A stretch of DNA of 64,000 bases, taken from NCBI GenBank assembly GCA_021780075.1, contig JAJXZL010000005.1:412313-476312 (forward strand), in the 5' to 3' direction. The notes below the pieces were generated by a model, which was not told the DNA's origin, did not search any database, and saw nothing but the letters and a program-made list of their open reading frames with translations. Of this stretch, positions 18,205 through 26,448 are shown piece after piece. The translations under genes were made by a program, and so were the position numbers. Numbering within the stretch: the first letter of the stretch is position 1; each line of letters starts with the position of its first letter. This DNA comes from Acidobacteriota bacterium. Its GTDB lineage: Bacteria > Acidobacteriota > Terriglobia > Terriglobales > Acidobacteriaceae.

Positions 18205-19291
18205 TCTTTGCCTCCAGGCGGAAGTCGCGCACCATGCGCACCACCGCCTGCACATTCTCCACCGGTGTACCCGGCACGATGCCGTGGCCGAGGTTGAAGA
18301 TGTGCCCAGGACGTCCATTCGCGGCGCGCAGAATCTCATGCACGCGCTGCTCCAGCACTTCGAGCGGGGCGAAGAGCGTGATGGGGTCCAGATTGCCCTG
18401 CACCGCGTGGCCATGCCCCACCGCGCGCCAGCCTTCGTCCAGCGGCTGCCGCCAGTCGAGGCCAATCACGTCGGCTCCGGTGGAGGCCATTTCGCCGAGC
18501 AGGCCGGCGGTCTCCACGCCGAAGTAAATGACGGGCACGCCCATCTGCTGCACCGCATGCACGAGCCGCTTTGAGGCTTCGAGGGCGTAGTCGCGATAGT
18601 CGGAGAAGCTGAGCGAGCCAACCCAACTGTCGAAGATCTGGATGACATCCGCGCCGGCCTGGACCTGCAACTGGCAGTACTCCGTCAGCACGGCCACCAG
18701 CTTGTCCAGTAGGCCGCGCCACGCAGTGGTGTCGCCGTACATCATTTGCTTGGTGTGGATGTAATTGCGCGAGCCGCCGCCCTCAATCATGTAGCTGGCC
18801 AGTGTGTAGGGCGCGCCGCAAAAGCCGATGATGCCGAGACGGTCGCGGAAGTGCGCAGCAACCTTCTCGATGGCGCGGGCGACATAGGCCAGATCAGAGG
18901 CGCGGTCGGTGCGCAGCGCACGCACGTCCTCAGCCGTACGCACAGGGTGATGCACCACCGGCCCTTCCCCAGCCTGAAACTCGAAGGGCAGGCCCATCGG
19001 TTCCAGCGGCAGCAGCAGGTCGGCAAAGATGATGGCCGCATCGACGCCGAGCTTTTCCGCAGCGGTGATGGTGACCTCAGCGGCGATCTCGGGCTGCTTG
19101 CAGATTTCGACGAGCGTGTGATGCTTGCGGACGTCGCGATACTCCTGCATGTAGCGGCCGGCCTGGCGCAGAAACCAGACAGGCGTGCGGTCAACGTGCT
19201 TGCGCAGGCAGGCACGCACAAATCGGGTGCCTTCAAGAATCGTGTCGGGGCCGCCTGCGGAAGAGGCGACGTTGGAATCAGCAATTTCCAT
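18197..19291 (-). CDS. hemE: Uroporphyrinogen decarboxylase
   Basis: This 364-residue protein converts uroporphyrinogen III to coproporphyrinogen III. It carries PVWFLRQAGRYMQEYR near the N-terminus, GFCGAPYTLASYMIEGG in the middle, VQGNLDP and the C-terminal FNLGHGIVPGTP. All are family signatures. The ATG at 19291 fits the usual family length; the frame is open for 34 more codons upstream but that part looks unlike the family. It is the first gene of a coupled hemE-hemH pair. Confidence 0.95.
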   Translation of the reverse strand: MEIADSNVASSAGGPDTILEGTRFVRACLRKHVDRTPVWFLRQAGRYMQEYRDVRKHHTLVEICKQPEIAAEVTITAAEKLGVDAAIIFADLLLPLEPMGLPFEFQAGEGPVVHHPVRTAEDVRALRTDRASDLAYVARAIEKVAAHFRDRLGIIGFCGAPYTLASYMIEGGGSRNYIHTKQMMYGDTTAWRGLLDKLVAVLTEYCQLQVQAGADVIQIFDSWVGSLSFSDYRDYALEASKRLVHAVQQMGVPVIYFGVETAGLLGEMASTGADVIGLDWRQPLDEGWRAVGHGHAVQGNLDPITLFAPLEVLEQRVHEILRAANGRPGHIFNLGHGIVPGTPVENVQAVVRMVRDFRLEAKNV

Positions 19292-19404
19292 ATACGAAGA
19301 TTTTAACGGGCGCGCACGGCTGCGGATGGGGACAGGCTCGTTTACCCGGGGTGGCAAGTGGGCCGTTTTACGCGTCTCCGTAATTTTCTGCAAGCGTTCT
19401 GTGG

Positions 19405-19580
19405 AAAATCGCGAATCTTTTCCGGGTCAAAAAGGGGGGGTGGGGGGGGTAGGGGGGGGTACCAGCCGCTAGCCTCCAGCTTCTAGCTTCTCGCCCTTCT
19501 GTGAGGGCTGGATGCGTGGTTCTGACTTACTTACTTATTCTGCACGAAGTGGGGGAAATTCTCTGCAAAGTTGCCGGAGA
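19405..19580 (+). repeat. Composite G-tract repeat, copy I
   Basis: This intergenic element has a run of three G-tracts (19434-19440, 19442-19449, 19452-19459), then a CTAGC-rich stretch, and near 19537-19580 a block ending GGGGGAAATTCTCTGCAAAG. The same order of blocks occurs at 62740-62985, and the last block also near 54528-54572 on the other strand. Confidence 0.7.
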
Positions 19581-19590
19581 TTTTTTGCGA

Positions 19591-19632
19591 GCCCACCCTT
19601 TTCGCAAAGGGCGCGAAAAAGGATGGGGCAAC
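19591..19632 (+). repeat. Hairpin repeat with fixed outer arms, copy 1
   Basis: A stem-loop reads CCCACCC, a variable 7-base arm, a loop, the complementary arm, then GGATGGGGCA. The outer arms match the hairpins at 63111-63148 and 63927-63965, while the inner arms differ and stay complementary. Confidence 0.65.
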
Positions 19633-19690
19633 CCTGGCGATGAGTAGGGCAAACCTCTCAAGACCCTGCTGTACTTACTCGAATCTGTGA

Positions 19691-20146
19691 GTGGCCACTT
19701 GCCTCGGTGCTGTATCTGGGCTACTCGCCAGCCTAGAAAGTAACCCTTCACACAGTAGACATGGCAACGGAACTGCGGTATCTTCGCACCAAATGGCAGC
19801 CGATGACTTCAACATCCAACAGTTACCCACACCTAAAATGCTGCTTCGCGCGCATAATTTCCGCAGTGACAACTATGTGACCCTATCAATCACCCACGTC
19901 CCTGAAAGAGTATTTGAGGGAGTGCCGCGTCCCAGAATCCTGCGCTGCTCAATGTTCGGCACATTGCTGTCCCGTCAAGAGGACTTCGACGCACCTGATA
20001 TAGAGGCAGGGCAAATGTTGTTGAACGCGTGCTTTTGCAAGCTCTTTCCCGATCATCAATGCAACGAAAGCTGCACGGATTGGACAGTGCAAGGAGGAGA
20101 TGACACACCATCGAACGAGCAGCCCGTCAATCAGACGGTCCAATAA
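19691..20146 (+). CDS. Doubtful hypothetical protein in the hemE-OmpA gap
   Basis: This frame of up to 151 codons begins at GTG 19691, with an internal ATG at 19793. No ribosome site supports either start. It has no recognised domain; the C-terminal part has four cysteines (CFCKLFPDHQCNESC). Composition is lower in GC than the neighbouring genes. It may be a small transferred gene, a decayed gene or chance. It is listed because it is the only frame of note in a 1.07-kb gap that otherwise holds repeats. Confidence 0.28.
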   Translation: MATCLGAVSGLLASLESNPSHSRHGNGTAVSSHQMAADDFNIQQLPTPKMLLRAHNFRSDNYVTLSITHVPERVFEGVPRPRILRCSMFGTLLSRQEDFDAPDIEAGQMLLNACFCKLFPDHQCNESCTDWTVQGGDDTPSNEQPVNQTVQ

Positions 20147-20230
20147 ACGGAGTATTGAACGGGCAGTGGCCTGGCTGCCGGTGGAAGTAAAACGAGTCCT
20201 TCCGCACATGGCGGGTGAGATGTGAGCAGA

Positions 20231-20261
20231 CAAAAAACGGCCCCCGTTTTCGGCGGGGGCC
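20231..20261 (-). terminator. Rho-independent terminator of the OmpA-like gene
   Basis: An 8-bp GC-only stem (20239-20246 with 20254-20261) is followed on the minus strand by a run of six T. It lies about 100 bases after the stop codon of the OmpA-like gene. Confidence 0.85.
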
Positions 20262-20363
20262 AAGTTGCCTTGGTTCTCTCGTGTTGCGAGAGCTTTTTTG
20301 GCGGCCAGACGGCCGGGGAGCCGTCGGGGCGGAATTGAGCCTCAGGGGGGGTGGCTGCGCGGC

Positions 20364-21251
20364 TTACGGCCGCTCCGCACCCGTCGAAGAAGCCACACCA
20401 TGGGGAGGTGTGGATTCCTGGGCCGCCAAACTGTTTTCCATCAACCGAATGTGCACGCTGCTGGTCCTGACCGGCTGGGTGCCTGCATCGCCGGCGGTCG
20501 CCACCTGGGCATTGCCCAGCGCAACGTAGTGCATACGGTAGACGGGAATCTGATGTTCGGTTACGAGGTAGCGCTCAACCGACTCGGCCAGCCGCTGCGA
20601 GCTCTGGATGCCTGCGGCTCCGTGGGCGGGCGAGTGCGCGTCGAGTTCGAGGATGTATCCCTGGTGACCGGCGAGGCTGGCTGCCAGATCATCAAGCTGC
20701 TTCTTCGCATTTGCTGAAAGCACCGGGCTGCCGCCGCGGAACATGACGTCCGCCTCAGTGACCTGGTGATACTGGTCCAGGCCCTTGACCGTCGAGTTCA
20801 GCTGGTCAACGTGGCCGGATGCGCCCTGCGCAAGGTCATTGGCGTTTTTCGCCTGTGCGCCAGCCGCGGTGGCGGTCTGATTGGCAGCGTCGGCGGTGGA
20901 CTGGGCCTGATGGATGCCTGCCTGCGCCCGGCTGTCTACGTCCTGAATATCCTTGGCGTTCTTGGCATTGACCTGGTCAAGCTCGGTGAGGCGGTCGTTG
21001 ATCGGGTCAACCCGCTTCTTAACCCAAACCTTGCGGGCAAAGGGATTCAGATGGCCCCAGAAGCCTTCCTTGTCCGTGTTCGCCGTGGAGGCCGATGACG
21101 TGGCCTGCTGCTGCGCCGCCGGAGGGGCGCTCTGGGGATCACCAGCGGGCTGCGCCTGCTGCGCCACCGCCGGAATCGCCATTGCCGATCCCAGCACAAA
21201 AACTGCGAGTGAGCTGCGGAAGAAAAAACCGTAATTTGATTCAGATTTCAT
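20364..21251 (-). CDS. OmpA-family C-terminal-domain protein, exported
   Basis: This 295-residue protein has a signal peptide (about residues 1-30) and a Gln/Ala-rich low-complexity stretch to about 60. Next comes a helical, probably coiled-coil region with many Ala, Asn and Gln (about 80-155). An OmpA-like peptidoglycan-binding domain follows (about 165-275), where TEADVMFRGGSPVLSANAKK leads into LELDAHS and SQRLAESVERYLV. It likely sits in the periplasm and tethers the envelope to peptidoglycan. No barrel is evident. It ends at a clear terminator, and a GGGGGCG ribosome site precedes the ATG. Confidence 0.8.
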   Translation of the reverse strand: MKSESNYGFFFRSSLAVFVLGSAMAIPAVAQQAQPAGDPQSAPPAAQQQATSSASTANTDKEGFWGHLNPFARKVWVKKRVDPINDRLTELDQVNAKNAKDIQDVDSRAQAGIHQAQSTADAANQTATAAGAQAKNANDLAQGASGHVDQLNSTVKGLDQYHQVTEADVMFRGGSPVLSANAKKQLDDLAASLAGHQGYILELDAHSPAHGAAGIQSSQRLAESVERYLVTEHQIPVYRMHYVALGNAQVATAGDAGTQPVRTSSVHIRLMENSLAAQESTPPHGVASSTGAERP

Positions 21252-21500
21252 GATGTGTCGCCCCCTTTGTTATGTAACCGCCGAATCTCTGCGGTCGAGC
21301 TGTTTTGCGCTCGCCCTAGAGATAGCAATGCCCGTGCCAAAGTGGGCGACATGAAGGGATGGAAATTAATCGATTGATATGACACGACTTACACGTACAT
21401 TCTTTTGCACGCACCGAGACCTGGCGGCCGGACGCAGTGCGCAGCACGTGTAATTTTTACAGGGCGAAGTAAGTTCTACCGGGTAAAGAGTAATTCCGCG

Positions 21501-22028
21501 CTAATTGGCCTCGACGTGAATGATGCGGATCTCAGGGTAGGCGCCATCCCAGTCCGGAGATACGGCATCGAAGATCAGCCGGAAGTCGCGCCCGTCGCCG
21601 GGCTTGAGCGGCGCGGCGGAAACTGGCTCCACGTCAATATATGGCTCGCGCGTGCGGATGAGCTTGAGCGATTGCGTCTCGTTCTGCGTGACTTCCTTGG
21701 CGGGGTCGCGGAAAAGCACCTGTACCGTGATGCCGCTTACGGTGCGGCTTCCCTTGTTGGCGATATGCCCATCTAGATATGTGACCTTGCCGCCGGCCAG
21801 ATTGCTGGACTCGCTCATGACCAAGCCGGTGATGGGCAGGTTTGCCGCATAGGGGTCCAGCGCAGATGAGATTGGCGTTACCGTTGCCGGCTTCCGGCCG
21901 TGCTCCAGCACCAGAACCGCAACTGCAGCCACAACCAGAATGACGGCGGCTGCGATTGCCAACGGCAGCCAGTTGCGCTCCCGCACTTCAGCAGGCGGAA
22001 CGAGATTAAGATCGGGGCCAGTGCTCAC
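21501..22028 (-). CDS. Single-span membrane protein of DUF2393-like type
   Basis: This 175-residue protein has a short cytoplasmic N-terminus, one transmembrane helix (about residues 21-42) and an exported beta-rich domain. The domain reads LPITGLVMSESSNLAGGKV then DGHIANKGSRTVSGITVQV, the pattern of small acidobacterial proteins often labelled DUF2393. Its function is unknown. The fold resembles extracellular immunoglobulin-like modules. It stands alone between the OmpA-like gene and a small membrane gene on the opposite strand. Confidence 0.65.
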   Translation of the reverse strand: MSTGPDLNLVPPAEVRERNWLPLAIAAAVILVVAAVAVLVLEHGRKPATVTPISSALDPYAANLPITGLVMSESSNLAGGKVTYLDGHIANKGSRTVSGITVQVLFRDPAKEVTQNETQSLKLIRTREPYIDVEPVSAAPLKPGDGRDFRLIFDAVSPDWDGAYPEIRIIHVEAN

Positions 22029-22284
22029 GATGGGATTTTACACCCGTCACAAAAGGAATAGTCCGGCCTCCTTCGTTCTTCCATTACGTATGAAGAAACG
22101 GACGGCACCGGTCGATAATCTCTGCAGTGCATCACAGTTGCAGAGCGGCATACATCTTTTGTTTGATTTTTTTGGCAGGCAATCGGCCTACTAATAGGAG
22201 AAGCTGGGTTCAGGAACCCGGCGATGCAGATTTTCGTAATCTTGTTTTCAGGGACTTTTGCGTAAGAGGCCAGGAAGGCAAACC

Positions 22285-22431
22285 ATGCAGTCCTCCCCCC
22301 AATCCGCTACCACCACACTGCCACCTCCCGACGTCGGATTGGCGCAGTACAGACGGCGCTCCTACATTGCCTATCAGGCGGTGACGATCGCTGCCATCCT
22401 GCTCGTGCTGGTAACCGTGTGGATTTTTTAG
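22285..22431 (+). CDS. 48-residue single-span membrane protein
   Basis: This short frame encodes MQSSPQSATTTLPPP at its start, a basic patch (QYRRRSYIAYQ) and one strongly hydrophobic helix (AVTIAAILLVLVTVWIF) that runs to the stop. AGGAAGG lies 6 bases before the ATG, a very good ribosome site. Positive charges before the helix predict N-inside topology. No function can be given; it may be a small partner of another membrane protein. Confidence 0.65.
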   Translation: MQSSPQSATTTLPPPDVGLAQYRRRSYIAYQAVTIAAILLVLVTVWIF

Positions 22432-22535
22432 GGTCTTCCACAGGAAGGCCACGGGCATTCTCCCCGGAACGCCCTTCTTCATGCTGCGCCCAGTCTGAGA
22501 ATTTTGGTTTTCCCGCGCTCTCCCTTTGAGTGACG

Positions 22536-23048
22536 CTAGTTTGTTGGCGCGCCTGGCCCTTGCAAGGCTGCGCTGTCTGTTTTTGCCGCGCGAAACAACG
22601 CCACAAAATGCCAGCCTATGGTGGAGAACACGACCACCAGCAGCGCGGGCACCAGCAGGGCAAACAGGTGGCCCTGCCCGCTGCGCACCGCCCGGATAAT
22701 GGCCCACTGCAGAATGGCAAAAAAGCAGCACAGCTCCGCCTTGAGCCAGGCGATCATGTTGAGGCTCACGCTCTGCAGGCGGGCGAGGTTTTCGCGCGTC
22801 ACACGCACCGGATAATTGAATGTGCTGGGAAAGCGTGACACCACGGTCATGGCGAAATACAGGCCAGCAGTCACGATCGGCAACAGCAGCAGCACGGCGG
22901 GCGAGCCCCAGCCGTTGGGATTTCCCGCCATGTCAAAGTGGATGGGAACGCGGTCCGGCAGGCGGTCTGGCCCTTCGAAGGCAAGATAAGTGACCCATCC
23001 CATAAGGAATAAAGCGATTAGAGCGATAGCTTCCAGAGATTTACGCAT
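22536..23048 (-). CDS. DUF1648 membrane protein
   Basis: This 170-residue protein has four likely membrane helices. After the first helix it carries LPDRVPIHFDMAGNPNGWGS, the hallmark of DUF1648, the domain also found at the N-terminus of SdpI-type immunity proteins. The rest of SdpI is not obvious, so an immunity role should not be assumed. ATG 23048 has GGGAGAA about 7 bases upstream. It follows the DnaC-like gene by 52 bases on the same strand. Confidence 0.8.
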   Translation of the reverse strand: MRKSLEAIALIALFLMGWVTYLAFEGPDRLPDRVPIHFDMAGNPNGWGSPAVLLLLPIVTAGLYFAMTVVSRFPSTFNYPVRVTRENLARLQSVSLNMIAWLKAELCCFFAILQWAIIRAVRSGQGHLFALLVPALLVVVFSTIGWHFVALFRAAKTDSAALQGPGAPTN

Positions 23049-23100
23049 GCCAATTCTCCCGGTCCGGAAAAACAAGGGAAGAATACAGCGAAAGGTGATC

Positions 23101-23868
23101 CTAGCCAAAGCGGGCGCGCTTGACGGACTGGCGGAAATCCTCGCCTTGCATCACGACGCGAACACACATCTCGGCGAGACGGGAGCGCATGCGGTCGCCG
23201 ATGCGGTCGCCGAGGGTATCTTCACCACGGACAGGCGTTGCGCTGTTCTTATCCGGCTTGAAGCCTGCGCCGGCAGGCAGGTCAGCGTAGTTGGTGGTGA
23301 TGATGGTCGTAAGCTCGTCGTTGTAGCGGGTGTTGAGGATGAGCGCGACTGTGTCCCAGACCCATTCATTGGGCTTCTGCGCGCCCAGGTCGTCGAGTAC
23401 GAGCACTTCAGCGGCAAAGATGGGCTTCAGCAGTTCCAACTCCGTGGTATTGACCTGCGGGTTGTAGCTGTTCTGAATGTTCTTGAGCAACTCGCGGTAG
23501 TCGCAAAAGAGGCCCTTCACGCCACGCTCCTGCACGAGGCGCTGGAGCACGCCGACGGCGAGATGGGTTTTGCCGAGGCCAGAGGTGCCAACGAAGAGCA
23601 GGCCGTTGCCAGCGGTATCGACCGGGTAGGCGTCAGCGAATTTGCGCGCGCTCATGAGGGCATGGGCAAGGGAGGAGTTTGCGCCCGGGAAGCCGGTATC
23701 GTAGGTGTCAAGCGAGCAATGGCGGTAGCGCTCGGGAATCTGCGCGGCGGCGAGACGGCGGTGATACCGCTGCAACTCCTGGCACTCGCAGGCACGCGTG
23801 CCCCACACGCCCGAGGCGGAAACCACCTGGACCAAACCGACTCCGCCGCAGATTGGACATTCACTCAT
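23101..23868 (-). CDS. DnaC-like AAA+ helicase loader/ATPase with N-terminal zinc finger
   Basis: This 255-residue protein starts with cysteine pairs (CPIC at 4-7 and CEC at 27-29) that should hold zinc. An AAA+ core follows: Walker A GTSGLGKT at 94-101, Walker B VLVLDDLGA at 155-163, sensor ITTNY, and a basic GDRIGDRMRSRL that carries the arginine finger. This arrangement matches DnaC/DnaI-type loaders that place replicative helicase on DNA. IstB-type ATPases are related, but there is no transposase gene here. The frame is open upstream, and ATG 23868 was chosen because homology begins there. Confidence 0.85.
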   Translation of the reverse strand: MSECPICGGVGLVQVVSASGVWGTRACECQELQRYHRRLAAAQIPERYRHCSLDTYDTGFPGANSSLAHALMSARKFADAYPVDTAGNGLLFVGTSGLGKTHLAVGVLQRLVQERGVKGLFCDYRELLKNIQNSYNPQVNTTELELLKPIFAAEVLVLDDLGAQKPNEWVWDTVALILNTRYNDELTTIITTNYADLPAGAGFKPDKNSATPVRGEDTLGDRIGDRMRSRLAEMCVRVVMQGEDFRQSVKRARFG

Positions 23869-24027
23869 GACTTCTTCAAGCCTAGCGCATCGGGCATCGG
23901 CGCACGCCGGTGCGGATTGCGACCTATTTTGTGGAAAAGACGTCGCGGTTCCCTCTTGGAGATTGCCTACAATCGGAACGGCACGGAAAACCGATTCCGA
24001 CCGCCGCGAACCATTGGAGGCTCCACC

Positions 24028-24828
24028 GTGCATCGATTCGCCTTGCGTACCGTACTTGCCGCAATCGCCGCGGCCTGGCTCCTTGCCCCCGCCGGACTGC
24101 TGGCGCAGGAACCCGGAAATTTGCCGGAAACCAAAGCTCCGGCAATGCCGCATCCGACACCAATGGCAAGACCCCTCGACAAATCTCTGAACGCGCACGA
24201 TCAGCAGTTGCTGACCGACTTCGGCTGGCTGGCACGGTTCAAGGAGGCGAATTTGAAACTGCCGCCGCCCGCTGCGGGCGAAAATCGCGTTGTCTTCATG
24301 GGCGATTCAATCACAGAGGGCTGGCATCTGGACGAGTCCTTCCCCGGCAAGCCCTACATCAACCGCGGCATCAGCGGGCAGACCTCGCCGCAGATGCTGG
24401 TGCGCTTCCGCCAGGACGTGATCGACCTCAAGCCAAAGGTGGTTGTGATTCTGGCCGGAACCAATGACATTGCCGGCAACACCGGCCCCATGACGCTGGA
24501 GCAGACAGAGAACAATCTGGCTTCCATGGCCGACCTGGCAGCTGCAAACCACATCAAGGTGGTGCTTTGCTCTGTCACACCGGCATTCGACTTCCCCTGG
24601 CAGCGCGGACTTGAGCCAGCGCCGAAAATTGACACCCTGAATGCCTGGATCAAAAAGTACACAGCGGAAAAGGGCTACGTCTATGTGGACTACCACTCCG
24701 CGCTGAAAGATGCCGAGGATGGGCTGCCGCCGGCACTCAGCAAGGACGGAGTGCATCCACTGCCGGCCGGGTATGCCATCATGGCGCCGCTGGCGGAAGC
24801 GGGCATCGCCAAGGCCTTGACGCAGTAG
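24028..24828 (+). CDS. SGNH/GDSL hydrolase, exported
   Basis: This 266-residue esterase-type enzyme starts at GTG 24028, with GGAGG 7 bases upstream. A signal peptide covers about residues 1-26. Block I is GDSITEG (92-98) with the nucleophile serine, block II has NRGISGQTS, block III is LAGTNDIAG and block V is DGVHPLPAGY with the catalytic Asp and His. Such enzymes deacylate or deacetylate carbohydrates or lipids outside the cytoplasm. The substrate is unknown. Confidence 0.9.
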   Translation: MHRFALRTVLAAIAAAWLLAPAGLLAQEPGNLPETKAPAMPHPTPMARPLDKSLNAHDQQLLTDFGWLARFKEANLKLPPPAAGENRVVFMGDSITEGWHLDESFPGKPYINRGISGQTSPQMLVRFRQDVIDLKPKVVVILAGTNDIAGNTGPMTLEQTENNLASMADLAAANHIKVVLCSVTPAFDFPWQRGLEPAPKIDTLNAWIKKYTAEKGYVYVDYHSALKDAEDGLPPALSKDGVHPLPAGYAIMAPLAEAGIAKALTQ

Positions 24829-24844
24829 CCGATAGGGCCGGCGA

Positions 24845-24873
24845 TTGCGCAACCGTCCAAATCCCCATACAAT
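24845..24873 (+). promoter_or_regulatory. Predicted sigma-70-type promoter of rpmE
   Basis: TTGCGC (24845-24850) and TACAAT (24868-24873) are separated by 17 bases and lie 30 bases upstream of the rpmE start codon, which fits a housekeeping promoter. Confidence 0.6.
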
Positions 24874-24903
24874 AGAAGCATTGCAGGAAAGGTCTGTCTC
24901 GAG

Positions 24904-25131
24904 ATGCCCAAGGAAAAGATTCACCCCCACTATGACGCAGTGCGCGTGCTGTGCGCCTGCGGAAACAGCTTTGAGACCCGCTCGACCCACAAGGGCGACA
25001 TTCACGTGGAAATCTGCTCGGTTTGCCACCCGTTCTTTACCGGCAAACAGCGCCTGGTAGACACCGCGGGCCGCGTTGAGCGCTTCCGCCGCAAGTATGC
25101 CAAGGCTGGCGAGACGGCTCCCGCCAAGTAG
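24904..25131 (+). CDS. rpmE: 50S ribosomal protein L31
   Basis: This 75-residue protein matches zinc-binding (C-plus) L31. The cysteines are in CACGNSF and EICSVCHPF, followed by the conserved [23 protein letters not shown] precedes the ATG, and a good promoter lies just upstream. It sits on the large subunit near the central protuberance. The intact cysteines suggest this is the zinc-dependent rather than the zinc-starvation paralogue. Confidence 0.96.
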   Translation: MPKEKIHPHYDAVRVLCACGNSFETRSTHKGDIHVEICSVCHPFFTGKQRLVDTAGRVERFRRKYAKAGETAPAK

Positions 25132-25159
25132 CGGCGCCGAGGCAACAGTGGGTACGATT

Positions 25160-25183
25160 GGGCCTCCGCCATGGCGGAGGCCC
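25160..25183 (+). terminator. Hairpin between rpmE and the dus gene
   Basis: A perfect 10-bp stem (25160-25169 with 25174-25183) with a CATG loop follows rpmE. There is no T-run after it, so it may only weaken read-through into the dus gene. Confidence 0.45.
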
Positions 25184-25206
25184 ACGTTCGTTAGGAGTCA
25201 GGCAGC

Positions 25207-26436
25207 ATGGCCGGTAAGGGTTTTACCGTAAAGAAAGACTGGGACAATCCCAAGGTGCACGCCATGCCCGCGGAGACGCGGGTGCCGGCAGAGGTGCGCG
25301 TGGGCCCCGTCGCGGTGACCCCGGCAACCGTGCTGGCTCCCATGGCTGGAGTCACGGACACGGTTTTCCGGCGCTTTATTCGCCATGCCAGCCTCTTCAC
25401 TGCCGCCGCCAACCCCAGCGAATCCGCGATTGAGTCGGCAGTCACCAATGCGCAGTCCGGTTGCGGGCTTCTGATGACCGAATTCACCTCCGCCGACGGG
25501 CTTTCGCGAATGCGCGAGGCCAAGCGCAAGCGCTATCTGACCTTCTACGAGGACGAGCACCCCATCGGCGCGCAGCTTTTCGGGTCGAACGCGGAGACGC
25601 TGGCCGAAGCGGCACGCATCGTCGAAGACACTGGCTTTGACCTGGTGGACCTGAACCTGGGCTGCCCGGCCAAGCGCGTTGTGGGCTGCAATGGCGGATC
25701 TGGCCTGCTGCGGGACCTGCCGAAGATCGGCGAGATTTTTCGCGCCGTGCGCAAGTCCGTCACGATTCCCTTCACCGTCAAATTCCGCATGGGCTGGAAT
25801 GACGCGCAGATTGTGTGTGTGGAGCTGGCCCGCATGGCGGAGTCTGAAGGACTGAATGCCGTGGCGCTGCATGCGCGCACCCGCGAGCAGGGCTACAGCG
25901 GCCAGGCGCGCTGGGAGTGGATTGCGGCGGTGAAGCAGGCCGTCGGGATACCCGTCATCGGCAACGGCGACATCCGCACGCCCGAAGATGCGGCCGCCAT
26001 GGTGGCCCACACAGGCTGCGACGCCGTCATGATCGGCCGCGCCGCTCCGGCCAATCCGTGGATCTTCCGCCAGATTGCGCAGTACACGGCGACAGGCAGC
26101 TACGACCTGCCCACCGTGCTGGACCGCTACCAGATGATCCGAGCCTATTTTGAAATGCTGCTGCACGAAGCAGAAGCCAGCCAGGCACTGCCGCGCGATG
26201 CGCGTCACGGCGAGACGGCAGGCAAGATGAAGCAGTTTGCCACGTGGTTCACGCACGGCGTGCCGGGTGGAGCAAAGCTGCGCGCGTCTATCTACCAGGC
26301 GCGCACCGGAGCGGAAGTGCTGGCGCAGGTCAACGCTTTCTTCACGGCGCAACTGGCTGGCGGCTCTGATGCCGCACCGGCGTTTGAGGAGATGCACGTG
26401 CCGGCATTTCCAGAAGACGCGCTCGTTTGCGACTAG
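25207..26436 (+). CDS. dusB: tRNA-dihydrouridine synthase (DusB-like)
   Basis: This 409-residue FMN enzyme reduces uridines in tRNA D-loops. It has LAPMAGVTDTVFRRFIR, the catalytic cysteine segment LNLGCPAKRVVGCNGG, VKFRMGW, HARTREQGYSG, GNGDI and VMIGRAAPANPW. Length is somewhat above the usual 320-350 because of an N-terminal leader (about 35 residues) and an insertion after the first motif (about residues 60-80). AGGAG lies upstream of the ATG. DusB is the most likely class, but DusA or DusC cannot be excluded by eye. Confidence 0.92.
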   Translation: MAGKGFTVKKDWDNPKVHAMPAETRVPAEVRVGPVAVTPATVLAPMAGVTDTVFRRFIRHASLFTAAANPSESAIESAVTNAQSGCGLLMTEFTSADGLSRMREAKRKRYLTFYEDEHPIGAQLFGSNAETLAEAARIVEDTGFDLVDLNLGCPAKRVVGCNGGSGLLRDLPKIGEIFRAVRKSVTIPFTVKFRMGWNDAQIVCVELARMAESEGLNAVALHARTREQGYSGQARWEWIAAVKQAVGIPVIGNGDIRTPEDAAAMVAHTGCDAVMIGRAAPANPWIFRQIAQYTATGSYDLPTVLDRYQMIRAYFEMLLHEAEASQALPRDARHGETAGKMKQFATWFTHGVPGGAKLRASIYQARTGAEVLAQVNAFFTAQLAGGSDAAPAFEEMHVPAFPEDALVCD

Positions 26437-26448
26437 AACAGACCCTTC

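Noticed and set aside
22536..23048. SdpI-type immunity protein
   Set aside because: Only the shared DUF1648 part is present; no toxin gene or SdpI C-terminal part is nearby.
23101..23868. IstB transposition helper
   Set aside because: The ATPase resembles IstB, but there is no IstA gene or terminal repeats, and the N-terminal zinc finger fits a DnaC-like loader.
22990..24027. Upstream extension of the SGNH hydrolase frame by 346 codons
   Set aside because: This part is antisense to the DnaC-like gene; a GTG with GGAGG at 24028 directly before a signal peptide is the real start.
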